Positions 16,096 through 25,068 of a DNA stretch of 64,000 bases are shown here, piece after piece; positions within the stretch are counted from its first letter, which is position 1; every line of letters begins with the position of its first letter. This DNA comes from CAYJBH01 sp964369445 (lineage in GTDB: Bacteria; Bacillota; Clostridia; Oscillospirales; Ruminococcaceae). The notes under the pieces are model-generated. The model was not told where the DNA came from, searched no databases, and saw nothing but the letters and a program-made list of their open reading frames with translations. A program made the position numbers and the translations under genes. The DNA lies in assembly GCA_964369445.1 (NCBI GenBank), contig CAYJFU010000001.1, forward strand, positions 1 to 64,000, written 5' to 3'.

Positions 16096-17400
16096 TCAGT
16101 TCGGTGCAACCACTGCCGCGGCTGTTCCTATCAGATTTGCATTGTCGGCGCTGATAATCTCGATATAGCGTCCGAGCTGCTTTTCAAGATAGTGCTCAAA
16201 GTAGTAGTTGAGTTTCGGGCGGAAGTATTTCGACTTGTAGAATGTCGTGCCCTCCGCAACGACACACACGGGGCGCACCTTGCTCTTGCCGCGTCCTGTG
16301 CGGATAAGCACTCCGGCAAACTGCAATACCGTAAGCTTAGCTATGCGCTCAAACATGGCATCGGCAAGCAATAGTATCGTCTCGATGTCGTCCGGCTGTG
16401 TGCACAGATCGTTTAGCTCGCCGCTTTTGAGGGGGTCAAAGCAGAACTTGTCAATGTTCATCGCCTGTAGGCTTTGCATAGCCGCTATGTTTGCCGCCGT
16501 GCCTGCGCTGAACAGTCCGTCCTGCGCCGCCTGTTTGAGCCACAGCAAAAACATGCCGCCCTGATAAGCACCGCCGGTCATCTTTTCCATGAGGTGGTCG
16601 CCGGGTATAAGCGTGCCGTTGTCTAGCGTGATGTCAAGCTCGGCGCGCGGCATACGGATGTATTTTCCGCTTTCGGTGTTGATAATCATACTGCCGCCAA
16701 CCGCCATCGCCTCGGGGTTTTTGGTTATAAGCTCGGTCGGCTCGCTGTAGCACAGGTTGGTGCCTGTGCCAAGAATAAAGCCGATGTAGCCGTCGTATCT
16801 GCTGGGGTCACTGCACGCGACACCACCCATCAGCGATGCCACCGCGTCGTTGACAAGGCAGTACTTTTTGCCGGTAATACCGCGCTTTGCAAGCGTTTTT
16901 GCCACGCCCTCGCACACAAGGTTGCCCTTTGCGCCGTTGACGTAGACCTCCTTTGCAAGTGCAACGATAAGTCCGTCGCGTTCCTTTGTTATGTTGCACT
17001 CGTAGGAAAAGCATATGCCTACGTAGTCGCTCTCGTTTATCACCGGCATGAGGTAATCGCACAGCGTCTCGTTAAACTGCTCATACTCGATAGCGCCCTC
17101 GGTGCCGGGCATTGCGTACTTTTGAAAGTATTCCACCCTTGCGCCACCGCCCTCAAATATGACCGTCGCAACGCGCAGGTTTGTGCCGCCGGCATCGACG
17201 ACAATCACCTTTTCACCCTCTTTGACGTTTATGTCGGCGCTGACAAATGTCGGTATGGCACACAGCCCCGAATCGTCACTGCCGGCAAGACTTGTGCCCA
17301 AAAACTCGGCGTAGCGCTCGCTCTCGAGTGCAAGATCAAAGCTGTCCGCGCTTATGCCGTGACGTAATAAAAACTCTTTAACTGCCTGTGCTTTTGTCAT
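16096..17400 (-). CDS. Hexokinase (eukaryote-like hexokinase family)
   Basis: This 434-residue protein belongs to the hexokinase_1/hexokinase_2 family rather than the bacterial ROK or glucokinase types. Phosphate-loop residues are VIVVDAGGTNLRVATVIF (about residues 66-83). The second ATP-binding loop is YIGFILGTGTNLCYSEP. The segment MIINTESGKYIRMPRAELD corresponds to the INTEWG region, followed by PGDHLMEKMTGGAYQG. It would phosphorylate glucose or another hexose with ATP to feed glycolysis. GGAG lies upstream of the ATG. Alanine racemase is 12 bases upstream on the same strand. Substrate range cannot be read from the sequence. Confidence 0.88.
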   Translation of the reverse strand: MTKAQAVKEFLLRHGISADSFDLALESERYAEFLGTSLAGSDDSGLCAIPTFVSADINVKEGEKVIVVDAGGTNLRVATVIFEGGGARVEYFQKYAMPGTEGAIEYEQFNETLCDYLMPVINESDYVGICFSYECNITKERDGLIVALAKEVYVNGAKGNLVCEGVAKTLAKRGITGKKYCLVNDAVASLMGGVACSDPSRYDGYIGFILGTGTNLCYSEPTELITKNPEAMAVGGSMIINTESGKYIRMPRAELDITLDNGTLIPGDHLMEKMTGGAYQGGMFLLWLKQAAQDGLFSAGTAANIAAMQSLQAMNIDKFCFDPLKSGELNDLCTQPDDIETILLLADAMFERIAKLTVLQFAGVLIRTGRGKSKVRPVCVVAEGTTFYKSKYFRPKLNYYFEHYLEKQLGRYIEIISADNANLIGTAAAVVAPN

Positions 17401-17412
17401 GATGTCTCCTTT

Positions 17413-18522
17413 TTAGTCGGTGTATATTCTCTCAACGCGTGGGGATATGTTGCAGAGTATCTCGTAAACAATTGTACCGCTTCTGCGTGCTATTTCCATC
17501 GCGTCCATCGCCGGATAAATGCCCATCAATACAACCTTGTCACCTATGTTCGGCTTATTGATGTCAGTCACGTCCACAACCAGCTGATCCATGCATACGT
17601 TGCCGATAACCGGTGCCGGCTCTCCCCCCACCGACACGATACCGCACCCCGAAAGGTGTCGCGGATAGCCGTCGGCGTAGCCCACCGTAATTGTTGCCAC
17701 GGTACGCTCGGTGGTGGCGCGGTAGGTTCGCCCATAGCTTACCGCCTCGCCTGCCGTGAGGGTGTGCACCTGTGCAACGGTGGCGTGTAGGCTCAGTACC
17801 GGTTGCAGCCCGTCTATGTCGATGTTGCCGGGAGGATAACCCAAAAGACCTATGCCGCAACGCGCCGTGTTGCACACATCAAAGCGACCAAAGGCGGTGC
17901 CGGCGGTGTTCTCGCTGTGAATGTAGGTAAAGTTCTGCCCCTTTACCGCAAAATCGCGCACCAAATTGACAAACAGTTGTTGCTGTGTGTGCGTAAACTC
18001 GGTGTCGTCGCTGTTTTCGCAGTCGGCAACGGCAAAGTGAGTGAAAATCCCCTCCGGTATCAGCGACGGCAAAGCAAACAGCTTTTGCATCCCCTGCCTG
18101 TCGTCATGCTTAAAGCCGAGACGGTTCATACCGGTGTCGACCTTTAGGTGGTACTTTATAGAAAGTCCGTGCTGTGCAAGCCGCTCGCTGTGACGGCGCG
18201 CGTAGTCGTAGTCGTACATGGTGGCGCAGATGTCGCGCTGTGCCGCCTCGACAATGTGCTCGCTCGAGATGTAGCCGAGCACGACGATGGGTTTTGTTAT
18301 ACCTGCCTCGCGCAGGCGAAAGCCCTCCTGTACCGTCGCGACGCCAAAAAGCTGCACCTTGTCGCAAATCGTCCTTGCCACCTCGGTGGCACCGTGGCCG
18401 TAACCGTCCGCTTTGACCACTGCCATGAGGTTTTTTTGCCCTGCAAAGCCGCGCATAACATCACAGTTATGGCGCAGTTTGGTGCGATTTACAACGGCAA
18501 AGCAACGACTGTTATTACTCAT
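17413..18522 (-). CDS. alr: Alanine racemase
   Basis: Alr interconverts L- and D-alanine with pyridoxal phosphate to supply peptidoglycan synthesis. The PLP lysine is in MAVVKADGYGHGATEVA (near residue 38). The C-terminal half has the beta-barrel and the catalytic tyrosine region AVSYGRTYRA, with ATITVGYADGYPR and VCMDQLVVDVTD as family markers. Length (369) is normal. The start overlaps the end of the dnaI-like gene by 8 bases, so dnaD, dnaI, alr and hexokinase appear to be one transcription unit. Confidence 0.96.
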   Translation of the reverse strand: MSNNSRCFAVVNRTKLRHNCDVMRGFAGQKNLMAVVKADGYGHGATEVARTICDKVQLFGVATVQEGFRLREAGITKPIVVLGYISSEHIVEAAQRDICATMYDYDYARRHSERLAQHGLSIKYHLKVDTGMNRLGFKHDDRQGMQKLFALPSLIPEGIFTHFAVADCENSDDTEFTHTQQQLFVNLVRDFAVKGQNFTYIHSENTAGTAFGRFDVCNTARCGIGLLGYPPGNIDIDGLQPVLSLHATVAQVHTLTAGEAVSYGRTYRATTERTVATITVGYADGYPRHLSGCGIVSVGGEPAPVIGNVCMDQLVVDVTDINKPNIGDKVVLMGIYPAMDAMEIARRSGTIVYEILCNISPRVERIYTD

Positions 18523-19486
18523 AGACCTTCTTTATGCGGATATCCTCGCCGGCAAAGTGCAGTTGGTCGCAACTTCCGAGCAGGCGCGAAGAGATTTTCT
18601 CGGTGTAACGCGCACAGAGCATATCCTGTGTTGTTATGTTGGTGGTGTATATGGTGCAACGCTTGGCATTCAAACGCTGATTCAGTATGTTGTACAGCGT
18701 GTTGAGCATCGGCGCATTGACAAGTTCACTGCCCAAATCGTCGATGATGAGCATTTGCGTCTCGGTCAAAAAGTTGAGCACATGTGAGGCACCGCTTCGG
18801 CGCTCGGCTTCAAGCTCTGCAAATATATTGCCGGCACTGACGTACACGGCGGTAAAGCCGTTTTTCAGCACCTCGTTTGCAATGGCAAGCGCGAGGTGGG
18901 TTTTGCCAAGTCCTGCCTCCCCTATCATCAATATACTGCGGTTGTCGGGAGAAAAATGGGTGGCAAACTCTTTGCAGTAGTCGTAGATGTCCTGCATGTG
19001 TGCGCGTGATGTCTTGCCAAGCTCCGGCACAAATGTCTCGGTGTAGTACTTTATGTCAAAGCTGTCAAAGTTTGAAAGTTCAAGGGGGGTCGCCTTTGCG
19101 AGGTCGTCGCGGATAAGTTCGTTTATCAGCGCGTGCACACAGCCACAGATATGCCCTTTATATCGACCTGTGTCACCGCACAGCGTGCACTCAAAGTCCG
19201 GCAAAAAGTCCTCATGGCGAACGCCGGCAGCTTGATACCGCTCTTCCAGCACCTTGTTCATGGTGGCGATGTGCCGCCCCGTCTGGTTGTGCAGTGCGCC
19301 GACAGCGGACAGTTCCTGTGCAACTTTTTGCGACAACTCCTGCCGCTGAGCCTCCAGATGTTGCAGGTTCGGGTTGTTTTTGTACATCTGCTCCGTCTTT
19401 TTTTGCAGACGTGCAAACGCGCGCTGTCGCCGTGTTGCTATGCGCGATATCGCCTTAGACTTGTACTGTTGGTATGAGAGCATCAA
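18515..19486 (-). CDS. DnaI/DnaC-like helicase loader ATPase
   Basis: This 323-residue protein loads the replicative helicase. The N-terminal part is helical and contains four cysteines in ECTLCGDTGRYKGHICGC (about residues 97-114), a probable zinc site as in DnaI. The AAA+ core has Walker A MIGEAGLGKTHLALAIANE and Walker B MLIIDDLGSEL, followed by TTNITTQDMLCARYTEKISS with sensor and arginine-finger positions. It overlaps the upstream dnaD-type gene by 4 bases (ATGA), the usual primosome pairing in Firmicutes. Confidence 0.92.
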   Translation of the reverse strand: MMLSYQQYKSKAISRIATRRQRAFARLQKKTEQMYKNNPNLQHLEAQRQELSQKVAQELSAVGALHNQTGRHIATMNKVLEERYQAAGVRHEDFLPDFECTLCGDTGRYKGHICGCVHALINELIRDDLAKATPLELSNFDSFDIKYYTETFVPELGKTSRAHMQDIYDYCKEFATHFSPDNRSILMIGEAGLGKTHLALAIANEVLKNGFTAVYVSAGNIFAELEAERRSGASHVLNFLTETQMLIIDDLGSELVNAPMLNTLYNILNQRLNAKRCTIYTTNITTQDMLCARYTEKISSRLLGSCDQLHFAGEDIRIKKVYE

Positions 19487-20415
19487 CTGTCCTTTCTGCG
19501 CTTAAATGTCGGCACGGTAGCGCGATTTTTTATCATAACGTCGTCCTTTGGCGCTGTTGCTTTTGACGGTGTAGGGTTTATGTTAGAGCCGGAATACGCG
19601 GCGCGGATGTCCTTTAACGTCTTTTTGCCCTCACCGTGCCATCGCGTCAATATGCCGTTTATATAGCGTATTTTGCGCTTGTCGCCGGCGTGCATGACCG
19701 CTTCTTTTACAACTGCCTCATTAAAATCGTACTCCAAAAACCACCTTTCCACAAGTTTGGACTCAGCAAACGTCACCGAGTCGCTCGGTATGTCAAGTAG
19801 CGCGGCAGTGGTTTTGCAGTATTCCGCCACCTTATGTCGGCGTTCGAGGTGACGTTCGGCATCCGCTATCGTCGTTATGCCGGTCTGAAGCCAACCTTTG
19901 ACCATCGTGTTGACATAGCGTATCGATGGCTTGTCACGCTCAAAGGCGCAGTGTGCAATGGCAAGCGCCAACATCTCGGTCGGTGCACCGTCACACAGCA
20001 CAAGTGTCGCCAGAAGGGAAACGTCCCCCGGTGAAAGGGTGTGCCCGAGTATCTCCTGTGCCAGTCGCACAAGCGAGCGTATGTCCTCGTTATCGGCGGC
20101 GGCGAGCAGTGCATCACTTCGCGATATCTTAACGGGGGAATCCTTTATGTCTTTGGATGGTGACTTTTCGGTATCTCCACTGCTGACGATAAGCCCCAGT
20201 CCCTCTAAAAAATGCAGTTCCTTTTCTATCGTAGCGGGGGTGTACCTGCCGACAAGCTCGCTGTCGAGTTGGTGTATTGACATGGGGGTGGTGCTATAAC
20301 AAAGACAGAGCGCAACACGCAGGCGCGCTTCGCTCATGGTGGACATTTTTTTCAATAGCAAAGAGGGCACTGTCACCCCCTCTTTGCGCGCGCCGTCTGC
20401 GAGGCTGTAGTTCAT
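19483..20415 (-). CDS. DnaD-domain primosome protein
   Basis: This 310-residue protein has a winged-helix-like N-terminus (LRVALCLCYSTTPMSIHQLD). Two DnaD/DnaB2-type repeats follow: the first around LVRLAQEILGHTLSPGDVSL to YVNTMVKGWLQTG, the second around LVERWFLEYDFNEAVVKEA to YINGILTRWHGEG. The YIN/YVN-x-I/M-W signature is clear in both. It acts in replication initiation with the helicase loader encoded directly downstream (4-base overlap). A short AT-rich promoter region lies upstream (20416-20470). Confidence 0.9.
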   Translation of the reverse strand: MNYSLADGARKEGVTVPSLLLKKMSTMSEARLRVALCLCYSTTPMSIHQLDSELVGRYTPATIEKELHFLEGLGLIVSSGDTEKSPSKDIKDSPVKISRSDALLAAADNEDIRSLVRLAQEILGHTLSPGDVSLLATLVLCDGAPTEMLALAIAHCAFERDKPSIRYVNTMVKGWLQTGITTIADAERHLERRHKVAEYCKTTAALLDIPSDSVTFAESKLVERWFLEYDFNEAVVKEAVMHAGDKRKIRYINGILTRWHGEGKKTLKDIRAAYSGSNINPTPSKATAPKDDVMIKNRATVPTFKRRKDS

Positions 20416-20503
20416 TGTTGTTCTCGTGTTTTTAATGCGATAAATTTATTTTATCATATTTTAATGTGTTGTCAACAATTTGAAGAGGTTAACCGACGAA
20501 TAT

Positions 20504-20548
20504 TTTTGTATTACCTCCCCCGCCGGTGGCGGGGGAGGTAATACAAAA
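20504..20548. terminator. Long perfect hairpin between GNAT and dnaD genes
   Basis: TTTTGTATTACCTCCCC pairs perfectly with GGGGAGGTAATACAAAA around CGCCGGTGGCG, with A and T tracts on both sides. It lies downstream of the minus-strand GNAT gene and upstream of dnaD. It is the strongest member of the C-rich core hairpin family. Confidence 0.78.
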
Positions 20549-20594
20549 CGAACCGTTAGTGTGCAAAGCCATTTGGAAACATTCTCTTAAATCA

Positions 20595-21113
20595 CTAACC
20601 ATCAAAACCGTAAACATCGCGGTAAATTTTTTCTTTATACTGAAGAAACTCCGATTTTTGCATCGGTGCACGGTTGCGCATAAGCAACATGGGGATGGGG
20701 TTTTTATCCGCCTCCAGCGCCGGCATTATGTAGTGGAAACCGTTGAGATAAAACCCCCTGTGGCGGTAAAACTCTATGCGCCTTGCCGTTTCTTCGTCGG
20801 TTGGAAGCTCCACTTCAAAACAGATAGGGCAGTTGTAAGCCTGTCGCAACTCACGCAACATAACACTTCCCACACCTGTTCCGCGCGCCTTTTTGCTGAC
20901 GGCGAAATGCTCGAGAAACACAAAGCCGTCCAGTTCGTACACCGCCATTACTGCTATAAGTTTTGACTGCAAAAATGTGCCGAATAGCTTATAGTCCGTG
21001 CGTTCCAAAAGGGCAAGTTGCCCCTGTTTACTGCGCAGTTCGTCAGGAGGAAAACTGTCCTTTAAAATCTTGTACACCTCATCAAACATCGATTTGTTCA
21101 GTTGTTTTAACAT
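20595..21113 (-). CDS. GNAT-family N-acetyltransferase
   Basis: This 172-residue protein has the GNAT fold. The acetyl-CoA loop is FAVSKKARGTGVGSVMLREL (about residues 89-108), with VYELDGFVFLEHF as the preceding strand and RRIEFYRHRGFYLNGFHY as the typical C-terminal segment. It transfers an acetyl group to an unknown amine. AGGAG precedes the ATG. It stands alone, ending at the hairpin at 20504-20548. The substrate cannot be predicted. Confidence 0.85.
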   Translation of the reverse strand: MLKQLNKSMFDEVYKILKDSFPPDELRSKQGQLALLERTDYKLFGTFLQSKLIAVMAVYELDGFVFLEHFAVSKKARGTGVGSVMLRELRQAYNCPICFEVELPTDEETARRIEFYRHRGFYLNGFHYIMPALEADKNPIPMLLMRNRAPMQKSEFLQYKEKIYRDVYGFDG

Positions 21114-21147
21114 AGCTTGCTCCTTTAGTGTTTTCCGGTACTGTTAA

Positions 21148-21255
21148 GTTAAAATGAATGAAATATCATAGCGCTCTTGAAAATACAACTGTTTTCTTTT
21201 TTTGTCTTTCTTCACTACTTAGGCGGTGAGGAAAGACAGGCAACCGATATTTTTT
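21148..21255. repeat. Family C repeat, copy 1, with central hairpin
   Basis: The left block GTTAAAATGAATGAAATATC and the following GAAAATACAACTGTTTTCTT match the copies at 42960 and (inverted) 40446. The central hairpin is TGTCTTTCTTCAC / GTGAGGAAAGACA (21203-21238, one G-T pair), different in sequence from that of the other copies. It occupies the divergent gap between the GNAT gene and rmuC. Confidence 0.65.
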
Positions 21256-21288
21256 CTTAACTCGAACAGAGACATAGGACTTTACTCC

Positions 21289-21317
21289 TTGCAATTCCCT
21301 CTCTGTTCATTTATACT
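21289..21317 (+). promoter_or_regulatory. Promoter of rmuC
   Basis: TTGCAA (21289-21294) and TATACT (21312-21317) are 17 bases apart, 32 bases upstream of the rmuC ATG, which has GGAG before it. Confidence 0.65.
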
Positions 21318-21348
21318 ATAGAAAAGATGAAAATATTACGGAGATGTT

Positions 21349-22704
21349 ATGGATTTTATTATTTTGGGCGTTTTGGTACTGCTTACAGTTATAAATATAG
21401 CGGTGCTAATACTAAACATAAAATTTTCAAAACGTGACGGCTTTGACCCGTCGGCTATGGCAGAGCAGTTTCGCCTGTCACGTGAGGAGCAGGCGAATGC
21501 ACTGGCGCTTGCACTGCGCTCACAGACGGACATGCAAAACACGGCAATGGGGCAGATAAGCGATCGACAAAACGCCACCCTTGGGCAGATAAGCGAAAGG
21601 CAGAACGCATCGCTTCGCGAGATGTCCGCCGCCATGAGCGAACGCCAGCAGCTTTTACAGTCAGGCATTGAGGCACAGCAAAAAAATCTTGCACAAAGCT
21701 TTCAGAACTTCATGATGCAAAACAACCAAAACTTCGAAAACATTCGTGCCACAATGGAACAGCGCTTGCTAGCCATGACACAGCAAAACGAGAAAAAGCT
21801 CGAGGAGATGCGTAACACCGTCGACCAAAAACTGCAAAAGACACTGGACGAAAAGCTCAACCGTTCCTTTTCACTTGTCAGCCAGCGGGTGGAGCAGGTT
21901 TACAAGGGGTTGGGCGAGATGCAAACACTTGCCGTCGGTGTCGGCGACCTGAAAAAGGTACTTGCCGGTGTTAAGACAAGGGGTATCCTAGGCGAAGTGC
22001 AACTTTCCGCTATCCTTGAAGAGATAATGACCGCTGAGCAGTACTGCGAAAATGTGCCGACAAAGCCCGGCTCTTCCGAGAGAGTGGAGTTTTGCATAAA
22101 ACTACCCGGTGACGAGAGCGAGCACGTGCTACTGCCCATCGACGCAAAGTTTCCGGCGGACGTGTATATGGAGATTGTCGACGCATACGAGCGCGCCGAC
22201 ACCACCGCCGTGGCACAAGGACAAAAAAATCTCGAGCGCACGATAAAAGGTTTTGCAAAGGACATCAGGACAAAGTATGTAGAACCACCTTACACAACCG
22301 ACTTCGCCGTCATGTTTTTGCCGACCGAGGGTCTGTTTGCGGAGGTGGTGCGCTGTGGAATATCGCAAAAGATACAGTCGGAATACAAGGTAATTGTTGC
22401 AGGCCCCACAACGATGGCGGCACTGCTGTCCAGCTTGCAGATGGGCTTTAAAACGCTACAGATTAAAAAGCGTTCTTCGGAGGTGTGGCAGGTACTTGCC
22501 GCCGTCAAGTCGGAGTTTGAAAACTTCAACAAGGCGCTAACCTCAACGCAAAACCGACTGCGTCAGGCGCAGGACGAGCTGGAAAGCCTTGTAGGTGTGC
22601 GTTCACGGCAGATACAGCGCAAACTGCGCGGTGTGGAAATTGCTGCCACCTCCACACCTGCCGCAAATGACCTGCAAGCTGTCCTCCCGGAAATTGCTGA
22701 GTAA
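21349..22704 (+). CDS. rmuC: DNA recombination protein RmuC
   Basis: RmuC proteins limit recombination between inverted repeats and carry a nuclease-like fold. The 451-residue protein has an N-terminal membrane helix (residues 2-24) and then a long Gln/Glu/Arg-rich coiled coil to about residue 190. This includes two near-identical units, MGQISDRQNATLGQISERQN. The conserved core follows: VKTRGILGEVQLSAILEEIM, LPIDAKFPADVYMEIVDAY, VEPPYTTDFAVMFLPTEGLF and VAGPTTMAALLSSLQMGFKT. It is a monocistronic gene. A role in inverted-repeat stability is noteworthy given the many palindromes in this window, but that link is only suggestive. Confidence 0.93.
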   Translation: MDFIILGVLVLLTVINIAVLILNIKFSKRDGFDPSAMAEQFRLSREEQANALALALRSQTDMQNTAMGQISDRQNATLGQISERQNASLREMSAAMSERQQLLQSGIEAQQKNLAQSFQNFMMQNNQNFENIRATMEQRLLAMTQQNEKKLEEMRNTVDQKLQKTLDEKLNRSFSLVSQRVEQVYKGLGEMQTLAVGVGDLKKVLAGVKTRGILGEVQLSAILEEIMTAEQYCENVPTKPGSSERVEFCIKLPGDESEHVLLPIDAKFPADVYMEIVDAYERADTTAVAQGQKNLERTIKGFAKDIRTKYVEPPYTTDFAVMFLPTEGLFAEVVRCGISQKIQSEYKVIVAGPTTMAALLSSLQMGFKTLQIKKRSSEVWQVLAAVKSEFENFNKALTSTQNRLRQAQDELESLVGVRSRQIQRKLRGVEIAATSTPAANDLQAVLPEIAE

Positions 22705-22707
22705 AAT

Positions 22708-22825
22708 ACAAGCCAATTAACTGAAAAACGAAATAGTATTGCCGAGTGGAAGTTTCGCCTAACAGGACGGAAAGCATGGCCGGCACGTGATGATTCCTTA
22801 ACAATCCACCGAATAGTCAATATGC
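22708..22825. repeat. Family A palindromic element, partial copy
   Basis: The sequence from CCAATTAACTGAAAAACG through GAGTGGAAGTTTCGCCTAAC and CTTAACAATCCACCGAATAG to GCGGTGTCAAACC follows the left half of the copy at 23537 block by block. The right half is not recognisable. A short palindrome GGCGCCTGATAGGCG-type stretch follows at about 22870. The rest of the gap to 22928 shows nothing else. Confidence 0.5.
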
Positions 22826-22928
22826 GGTGTCAAACCAAAATTCACTGCATGTTTTCCGTTTATCACAGGCGCCTGATAGGCGGGCTTTGTGCAGGTGAGT
22901 TTTGCCGGATTGCATCGGCTTGGCTGGG

Positions 22929-23315
22929 CTACCCCCCAAAGTCCTCCAGTAGGCGCCTAAGTTCCGACTCGTTTTTCACGACTATGCCCTCAGACAGCGC
23001 GGCGACATCCTCTGGCGGCAGTACATCAAGGTATATATCGTAAACCTCGACGACCTTTCCGGACTCATCAAACAGCGCTACCATATCCCCCAGCGGCGCA
23101 AGGTGATAAAAATCCTGTGCTTGCTGTGTGGGCGGTTGTGGCTCACTTGAGTGCTGTGACACGTCCTCGACAACCGGCTCTGTCCTTAAATCGGAGTAGC
23201 TTGGCTCTTGTGTTGTCTGTTCGGCGCTCACCGGCACCGAGTACAAAAGCTGTATCGTTATGCTTACCACCATAACCACAGCGGTACAATAACCGAGAAT
23301 CAACCACTTTTTCAT
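22929..23315 (-). CDS. BofC-like C-terminal domain protein, membrane-anchored
   Basis: This 128-residue protein has an N-terminal membrane helix or uncleaved signal (residues 3-25). A Pro/Gln/Glu-rich linker follows (about 30-65). The C-terminal domain resembles that of BofC: YHLAPLGDMVALFDESGK, YDIYLDVLPPEDVAALSEGI and ESELRRLLEDFGG. In Bacillus, BofC is a forespore protein that restrains SpoIVB signalling. Many Clostridia carry shorter proteins with just this domain. The window holds other sporulation genes, which fits. Function here is inferred from the domain only. It stands alone, followed by repeat sequence. Confidence 0.7.
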   Translation of the reverse strand: MKKWLILGYCTAVVMVVSITIQLLYSVPVSAEQTTQEPSYSDLRTEPVVEDVSQHSSEPQPPTQQAQDFYHLAPLGDMVALFDESGKVVEVYDIYLDVLPPEDVAALSEGIVVKNESELRRLLEDFGG

Positions 23316-23489
23316 AATTCACCCTATAATGTCGTTAAACTGAATGATTGTGTGACAGAAAGTGTTCCGACAACTCCATGCCTACCTCAATGAGTTGCAC
23401 GGAAAAACTAGTCAAAACCATTAGCCACTTCCCTGTACAGTATATTTATTGACATTAAAAAGGGTGAATATTCATATTGCGTTTTCATT

Positions 23490-23530
23490 TTGGATTGCTA
23501 CCCCCGTCCCCGACGGTGGAAGCATTTGGG
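23490..23530. repeat. Decayed C-rich core hairpin
   Basis: The left flank CATTTTGGATT and the core CCCCCGTCCCCGACGGTGG resemble the hairpins at 33066 and 43123. Pairing is broken by several mismatches (TGCTACC against GGTGGAAGCA). The left flank CGTTTTCATTTTGGATT is the same as at 33049, so flanks as well as the core are conserved. Confidence 0.5.
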
Positions 23531-23536
23531 AATATC

Positions 23537-23758
23537 TTAAAGTTGTTTAACTTGAAATCTTCACAAAATTGCTGAGAAGAAATTTCGCCTATCATGGCTG
23601 AGAGTCCGCGCGCTGTGCGTTGTTCTTTTAACAATACACCGGATTATTAATTTTGCTGATGGCAAAACCTAAACAACTTTGTCGTATTACGATTGACGCG
23701 AGAGAAACCTGTGGAATCTCTGCCGGAAGATTGTGGTGGATAAGTTAAATAATTGTAA
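23537..23758. repeat. Family A palindromic element, long copy (about 220 bp)
   Basis: The ends TTAAAGTTGTTTAACTTGAA and the complement of AAGTTAAATAATTGTAA are inverted repeats. Internal blocks AAGAAATTTCGCCTATCATG, CTTTTAACAATACACCGGAT, TGATGGCAAAACC, ACGATTGACGCGAG and CTCTGCCGGAAGATTGTGGT occur in other copies. Together with the preceding hairpin it fills the 440-base gap between the BofC-like gene and the phosphoesterase gene. Its right end touches the phosphoesterase stop codon. Confidence 0.65.
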
Positions 23759-24238
23759 TCATATTCGCAAAATCACATGCTCAAAGCGTGGTTTTTTGCC
23801 CTCTTCAAGATGCATTACTCCGTAAGAATATTCTTCAAACGCACGCCCAAGTGCGCCGGGATTGAAAAGATGTATGTCATCTATTATATGATCAAACGGA
23901 TGGTGTGTGTGGCCAAAAAGCACAATATCCGCGTCCTGTTGTTTTGCCACCTCGACCGTCTCCGCAAGCGATAGTTTCACATTGAGCAGGTTGCCATGGG
24001 TGTAAAGTATCCTGTAACCCATAATCGTCACAAGGCCGTCGGTTTGGTAACTCTGTTCACGGTCACAGTTACCGCGCACTGCGTAAAATTGTAGTGCCGG
24101 AAACTCTTTACAAAAACCAACTATGTCTTTAATACCGTCACCCAGAAAAAAAATGCCGTCAGCGCCCTTAGCACTCTCGCACAGATGTGCAAGGTGCTTT
24201 GTGTTGCCGTGTGTGTCTGAAACGACTAAGTATGTCAT
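23759..24238 (-). CDS. YfcE/MJ0936-type metallophosphoesterase
   Basis: This 159-residue phosphoesterase has the classical metal motifs: VVSDTHGNTKHL (residues 4-15), FLGDGIKDIVGF, VRGNCDREQSY, YTHGNLLNV and LFGHTHHPFDHI. It hydrolyses phosphodiesters or phosphomonoesters with bound metals; the natural substrate is unknown. The start overlaps the end of rsmI by 4 bases. With rsmI and the tRNA methyltransferase it forms a three-gene operon on the minus strand. Its stop lies directly at the end of a repeat element, which may supply the last codons. Confidence 0.9.
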   Translation of the reverse strand: MTYLVVSDTHGNTKHLAHLCESAKGADGIFFLGDGIKDIVGFCKEFPALQFYAVRGNCDREQSYQTDGLVTIMGYRILYTHGNLLNVKLSLAETVEVAKQQDADIVLFGHTHHPFDHIIDDIHLFNPGALGRAFEEYSYGVMHLEEGKKPRFEHVILRI

Positions 24239-25068
24239 CTTTTTTCCAATGCTCCGTTGTAAAGTTTGTTTTTTGAAATGCCGGTTGCCCCCGACACCTC
24301 CTTTGCCGCCTGTGACAGTGCCATCCCCTGCTGTTCCAGCCGTAATACCTGTTGCAACGCCGTGTCAAAGTCCACCGCCTGCGTCTCCCCTGCCCCCTCT
24401 ATGACAAGCACGTACTCGCCTTTGGGTTTTGTTTGGGTGTAAAGCTTTACCGCTTCGTCCAGCGTTGTATAATCGCAACTCTCGTAAATCTTTGTCAGTT
24501 CGTGATGTATGCTTATGTTCCTGTCGCCGAGCGCTGTGTGCATGTCCTTTAACGTACGTAACAGTTTGTGTGGCGCCTCGTAAAAAATCATCGTGCGACG
24601 TTCGTTTTTCAGTGAAAGCAGGTGCTCACTCCTCGATTTTGCCGATGTCGACAAGAAACCCTCAAAGCAGAACTTTCCCGTTGAAAGTCCACTTACCGAC
24701 AATGCAGTCACCGCCGCACATGCACCCGGTACCGCCACAACTTTTATACCCCTCTGGCGTGCCTCTCGCACCAGTATTTCACCCGGGTCAGACACCGCCG
24801 GTGTACCGGCATCGGTGCAAAGGGCACAACTCTCTCCCTGCTGTATTCTGTCCAAAATTGCGCTTCCGCAAACAAGATTATGCGCATGATATGCCGTAAG
24901 GGGCTTTTTTATTTCCAGTGCGTTTAGCAGTTTCGCTGTGACGCGCGTGTCCTCCGCCGCTATAAAATCCACACCACCGAGTATCCGTACCGCGCGGTAG
25001 GTTATGTCCCCGAGGTTACCTATCGGGGTCGCGACAACATACAGCGCCGCTGTTATCTGCTCAGCCAT
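24235..25068 (-). CDS. rsmI: 16S rRNA (cytidine-1402-2'-O)-methyltransferase RsmI
   Basis: RsmI methylates the ribose of C1402 in 16S rRNA. The 277-residue protein has the tetrapyrrole-methylase fold. Markers are LYVVATPIGNLGDITYRAVR (residues 9-28), FIAAEDTRVTAKLL, ALCTDAGTPAVSDPGEILVR, VVAVPGACAAVTAL and IFYEAPHKLLRTL. Both ends overlap neighbouring genes (8 bases with the upstream methyltransferase, 4 with the phosphoesterase). Confidence 0.96.
   Translation of the reverse strand: MAEQITAALYVVATPIGNLGDITYRAVRILGGVDFIAAEDTRVTAKLLNALEIKKPLTAYHAHNLVCGSAILDRIQQGESCALCTDAGTPAVSDPGEILVREARQRGIKVVAVPGACAAVTALSVSGLSTGKFCFEGFLSTSAKSRSEHLLSLKNERRTMIFYEAPHKLLRTLKDMHTALGDRNISIHHELTKIYESCDYTTLDEAVKLYTQTKPKGEYVLVIEGAGETQAVDFDTALQQVLRLEQQGMALSQAAKEVSGATGISKNKLYNGALEKR

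Noticed and set aside
22860..22900. Small palindrome GGCGCCTGATAGGCGGG as an operator
   Set aside because: It lies at the 3' side of both neighbouring genes (rmuC and the BofC-like gene converge), so a promoter operator makes no sense. It is probably repeat debris.
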